A stretch of DNA of 6,720 nt, taken from CAVSWN01 sp046728115 (GTDB taxonomy: Bacteria; Acidobacteriota; Vicinamibacteria; Vicinamibacterales; CAVVIG01). This document shows, piece after piece, positions 5,360-6,720 of the stretch (its first letter is position 1; each line of letters begins with the position of its first letter). The stretch spans positions 1-6,720 of the forward strand of contig JBKPDW010000071.1 of the NCBI GenBank assembly GCA_046728115.1. Reading direction: 5' to 3'. Under the pieces are notes generated by a model, which saw nothing but the letters and a program-made list of their open reading frames with translations, was not told the DNA's origin and did not search any database. The translations under genes and the position numbers were made by a program.

Positions 5360-6466
5360 TCAGTGGACCGTGGTGAGGAGGCGACTGGCGGCGCGATCAA
5401 GCGCGAACCGTCCATCCTGCCAGGGCGTGCGTTGACTGAGTCGTGTCAGCCCCTGCACATAGCCCCAAATCGACCGAGGACTCGTTTCGAACTGGTCCGC
5501 CAACGAGTACGCCTCGGCGGCCTGCTTCTGCGATACATCGAGTCGCTGCACGGCCAGGTCAAGCACCGCCTCGCGCGTCGGGCCGAGTTCCTGCGTCATC
5601 GCACGCCGGAGTCTCGTCCGATCGTCGGCGGTGTCGGCATCGAGTGCCGCGCGGACGTCGTAGAGCGACGTCGTCCACGCGTCCTGAATCGATGCCCCGA
5701 TGTGGCGGCGCCGGAAGCCGGCCACATGCTGAAACCCCCAGATGATGTGATTGCCGCAGACCATGCGGAACAAGAACACATCCAGGGTGAGGGCGGCGGC
5801 ACCCACATCACTGTTCCGGAGAATGAATCCGCGGAACAGGCCGGACTGGGTGCGATCGGTCGGGTCGTCGAGATCGCGGTTGCCGTCCACGAGGAACAGG
5901 AACATATCTCGGTCTCCCAGGTAGGCGCCGGATGGAACCTTCTCGGCGCCAAATTCGCCGTCCTTGTATCCGAGCGGGAGGTGCCAGGCCGGATGCGCGG
6001 CCATGAGGTCGAGCACCCGGCTGGCCAGCTCGTCGTGGTGGACTCGTGCATAGCGCGGTGATGTGATCGCGTGCACCGTCCACGGGTCAGTGTCTTCGGC
6101 GAAGAGCTGATGCTCGTCGCGTGAGACCCGCTGCAGCCCGTAGTTGATCGCGTCGGACGCGATCGGCGCGGGCAGCGAACGCAAGTACTGGGGCGGGGCT
6201 GCGGCGATGGTCGCGAGCTGCCCGAAGCTCCAGTGGGTCAGAGTGGCGATGCGACCCGACGGCTCGCAGATGGCGAGGTCGTTGGTGTCGAGCGCCTCGG
6301 TCCTGAAGGTGCCGGTTTCGATCGTGCGCTCCTCGAGGCGCTGGCGTCTGGCGCGAGCGGCCTCGTAGAGCGCGTGCACGCTGGCGAACCGTTCATCGGG
6401 TGGGCGGCTAGCCCATTCCCGGTGCGCGGTGGTCGCCGTGACAGCGGACACACCTGTTCCGATCAT
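5360..6466 (-). CDS. DUF932 family plasmid/phage-type protein
   Basis: The frame opens at 6517, but I place the start at ATG 6466 because AGGAG (6473-6477) lies six bases before it and the 17 residues upstream are Arg-rich and lie in the hairpin-bearing leader. The resulting 368-residue protein fits DUF932 (the family also described as phage/plasmid-like protein TIGR03299). Supporting landmarks are the central SPRYARVHHDEL (136-147), the segment RDMFLFLVDGNRDL (186-199), GLFRGFILRNSDVGAAALTLD (209-229) and the hallmark MVCGNHIIWG (235-244), where C237, N239 and H240 match the conserved C-x-N-H of the family. A helical C-terminal third follows (residues 265-368). The family's biochemical role is unknown; it is found mainly on plasmids, phages and integrative elements, often beside RadC-like genes as here. 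It is cytoplasmic by appearance: no signal peptide or membrane helix. It is the first gene after the promoter at 6569-6597. Confidence 0.88.
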   Translation of the reverse strand: MIGTGVSAVTATTAHREWASRPPDERFASVHALYEAARARRQRLEERTIETGTFRTEALDTNDLAICEPSGRIATLTHWSFGQLATIAAAPPQYLRSLPAPIASDAINYGLQRVSRDEHQLFAEDTDPWTVHAITSPRYARVHHDELASRVLDLMAAHPAWHLPLGYKDGEFGAEKVPSGAYLGDRDMFLFLVDGNRDLDDPTDRTQSGLFRGFILRNSDVGAAALTLDVFLFRMVCGNHIIWGFQHVAGFRRRHIGASIQDAWTTSLYDVRAALDADTADDRTRLRRAMTQELGPTREAVLDLAVQRLDVSQKQAAEAYSLADQFETSPRSIWGYVQGLTRLSQRTPWQDGRFALDRAASRLLTTVH

Positions 6467-6472
6467 GATGAG

Positions 6473-6477
6473 CTCCT
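6473..6477 (-). promoter_or_regulatory. Shine-Dalgarno that fixes the DUF932 start
   Basis: AGGAG within GAAAGGAGCT on the minus strand, six bases before ATG 6466. The alternative upstream ATG at 6517 falls in the hairpin at 6512-6533 and has no comparable site. Confidence 0.75.
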
Positions 6478-6511
6478 TTCGACGTGCCCTGGGGCGACGG
6501 ATTGGAAGTAG

Positions 6512-6552
6512 CTCCACGTCGGGCGACGTGGAGGGGTGGCCAGGACGGCCAC
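6512..6552 (-). promoter_or_regulatory. Two adjacent stem-loops in the leader of the DUF932 gene
   Basis: CTCCACGTC (6512-6520) and GACGTGGAG (6525-6533) form a perfect nine-base-pair stem with a GGGC loop. Two bases further, GTGGCC (6536-6541) and GGCCAC (6547-6552) form a six-base-pair stem with loop AGGAC. Both lie between the predicted transcription start and the DUF932 Shine-Dalgarno. They could be a protein-bound operator, an RNA leader that controls translation, or a 5' stabiliser. No known riboswitch pattern was recognised. Confidence 0.45.
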
Positions 6553-6568
6553 AGCGAACGATGCTTCG

Positions 6569-6597
6569 AATCTAGGACTGCCGATTCAGGTTGTCAA
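6569..6597 (-). promoter_or_regulatory. Predicted sigma70-type promoter for the accessory cassette
   Basis: On the minus strand, TTGACA (6597-6592) is a perfect -35 box, followed by a 17-base spacer and TAGATT (6574-6569), which keeps the T, A and final T of the -10 consensus. Transcription would start near 6562, leaving a leader of about 95 bases before the DUF932 ATG. It is the only convincing promoter I found and would serve the DUF932, RadC-like and following genes. Confidence 0.6.
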
Positions 6598-6607
6598 GAG
6601 GAACTCG

Positions 6608-6720
6608 ATGGAATACGAAAAGGAGTGTGCAATCGCGCTGGGAGCTTACGATACGACGCATACGAACCATGAGCGCCAGGGTGTCCGTGAATCGCAGCTG
6701 ACCAGCGAAACGCTCCGTGT
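6608..6720 (+). CDS. Possible divergent partial ORF at the right edge
   Basis: A frame on the plus strand is open from ATG 6608 to the window edge (37 codons, beginning MEYEKECAIALGAYD). AGAGGA (6597-6602) lies five bases upstream and could serve as Shine-Dalgarno. Against it, no plus-strand promoter is seen, the -35 box of the minus-strand promoter abuts the site, and minus-strand frames are also open here. I do not recognise the peptide. Confidence 0.2.
   Translation, partial: MEYEKECAIALGAYDTTHTNHERQGVRESQLTSETLR

Noticed and set aside
5015..6061. 348-codon plus-strand open frame
   Set aside because: It lies antisense to the DUF932 and RadC-like genes, is Arg/Gly-rich without a recognisable domain and lacks a Shine-Dalgarno; long antisense frames are expected in GC-rich genes.
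6467..6517. Upstream start for the DUF932 gene at 6517
   Set aside because: The extra 17 residues are Arg-rich, the ATG sits inside a stem-loop, and the Shine-Dalgarno points to ATG 6466.

Overview
The window is GC-rich bacterial DNA that looks like part of an integrated mobile or accessory element. Every well-supported gene reads on the minus strand, from right to left. No ribosomal RNA, tRNA or core metabolic gene was seen, so the host cannot be named. The high GC and clear Shine-Dalgarno sites fit a GC-rich Gram-negative or related phylum, but that is inference.

Right part (about 6600 down to 3583): a strong-looking sigma70-type promoter at 6569-6597 (perfect TTGACA, 17-base spacer, TAGATT) faces a leader of roughly 95 bases with two stem-loops. 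It then faces four genes: a DUF932 protein, a RadC-like JAB/MPN protein, an unrecognised 122-residue protein and a 106-residue protein that resembles SpoVG. DUF932 and RadC-like JAB proteins are typical cargo of plasmids, phages and integrative elements. Each of the four has its own good Shine-Dalgarno site. Every gap between them, and the gap after the last one, contains GC-rich inverted repeats.

Left part (3525 to the left edge): a tightly packed row of an AlpA-like helix-turn-helix protein, a 594-residue tyrosine recombinase, an unannotated 36-codon micro-ORF, and a GHKL-type ATPase of the Hsp90/MutL/MORC-like class that runs off the left edge. The helix-turn-helix and integrase genes are 11 bases apart. 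The micro-ORF starts within the integrase stop codon (GTGA overlap), and its own stop codon overlaps the Shine-Dalgarno of the ATPase gene. This suggests translational coupling and a shared transcript.

The most interesting points are: (1) the apparent coupling of a site-specific recombinase to a GHKL ATPase through a micro-ORF; (2) the recombinase seems to carry two tandem catalytic-domain folds, the first lacking the active-site residues; (3) the intergenic stem-loops of the accessory cassette, including an 11-base inverted repeat with 41-base spacing at 4448-4510. How the two halves cooperate is not shown by the sequence. The likely reading is an element with integration genes next to a possible defence ATPase and a set of plasmid-type accessory genes.
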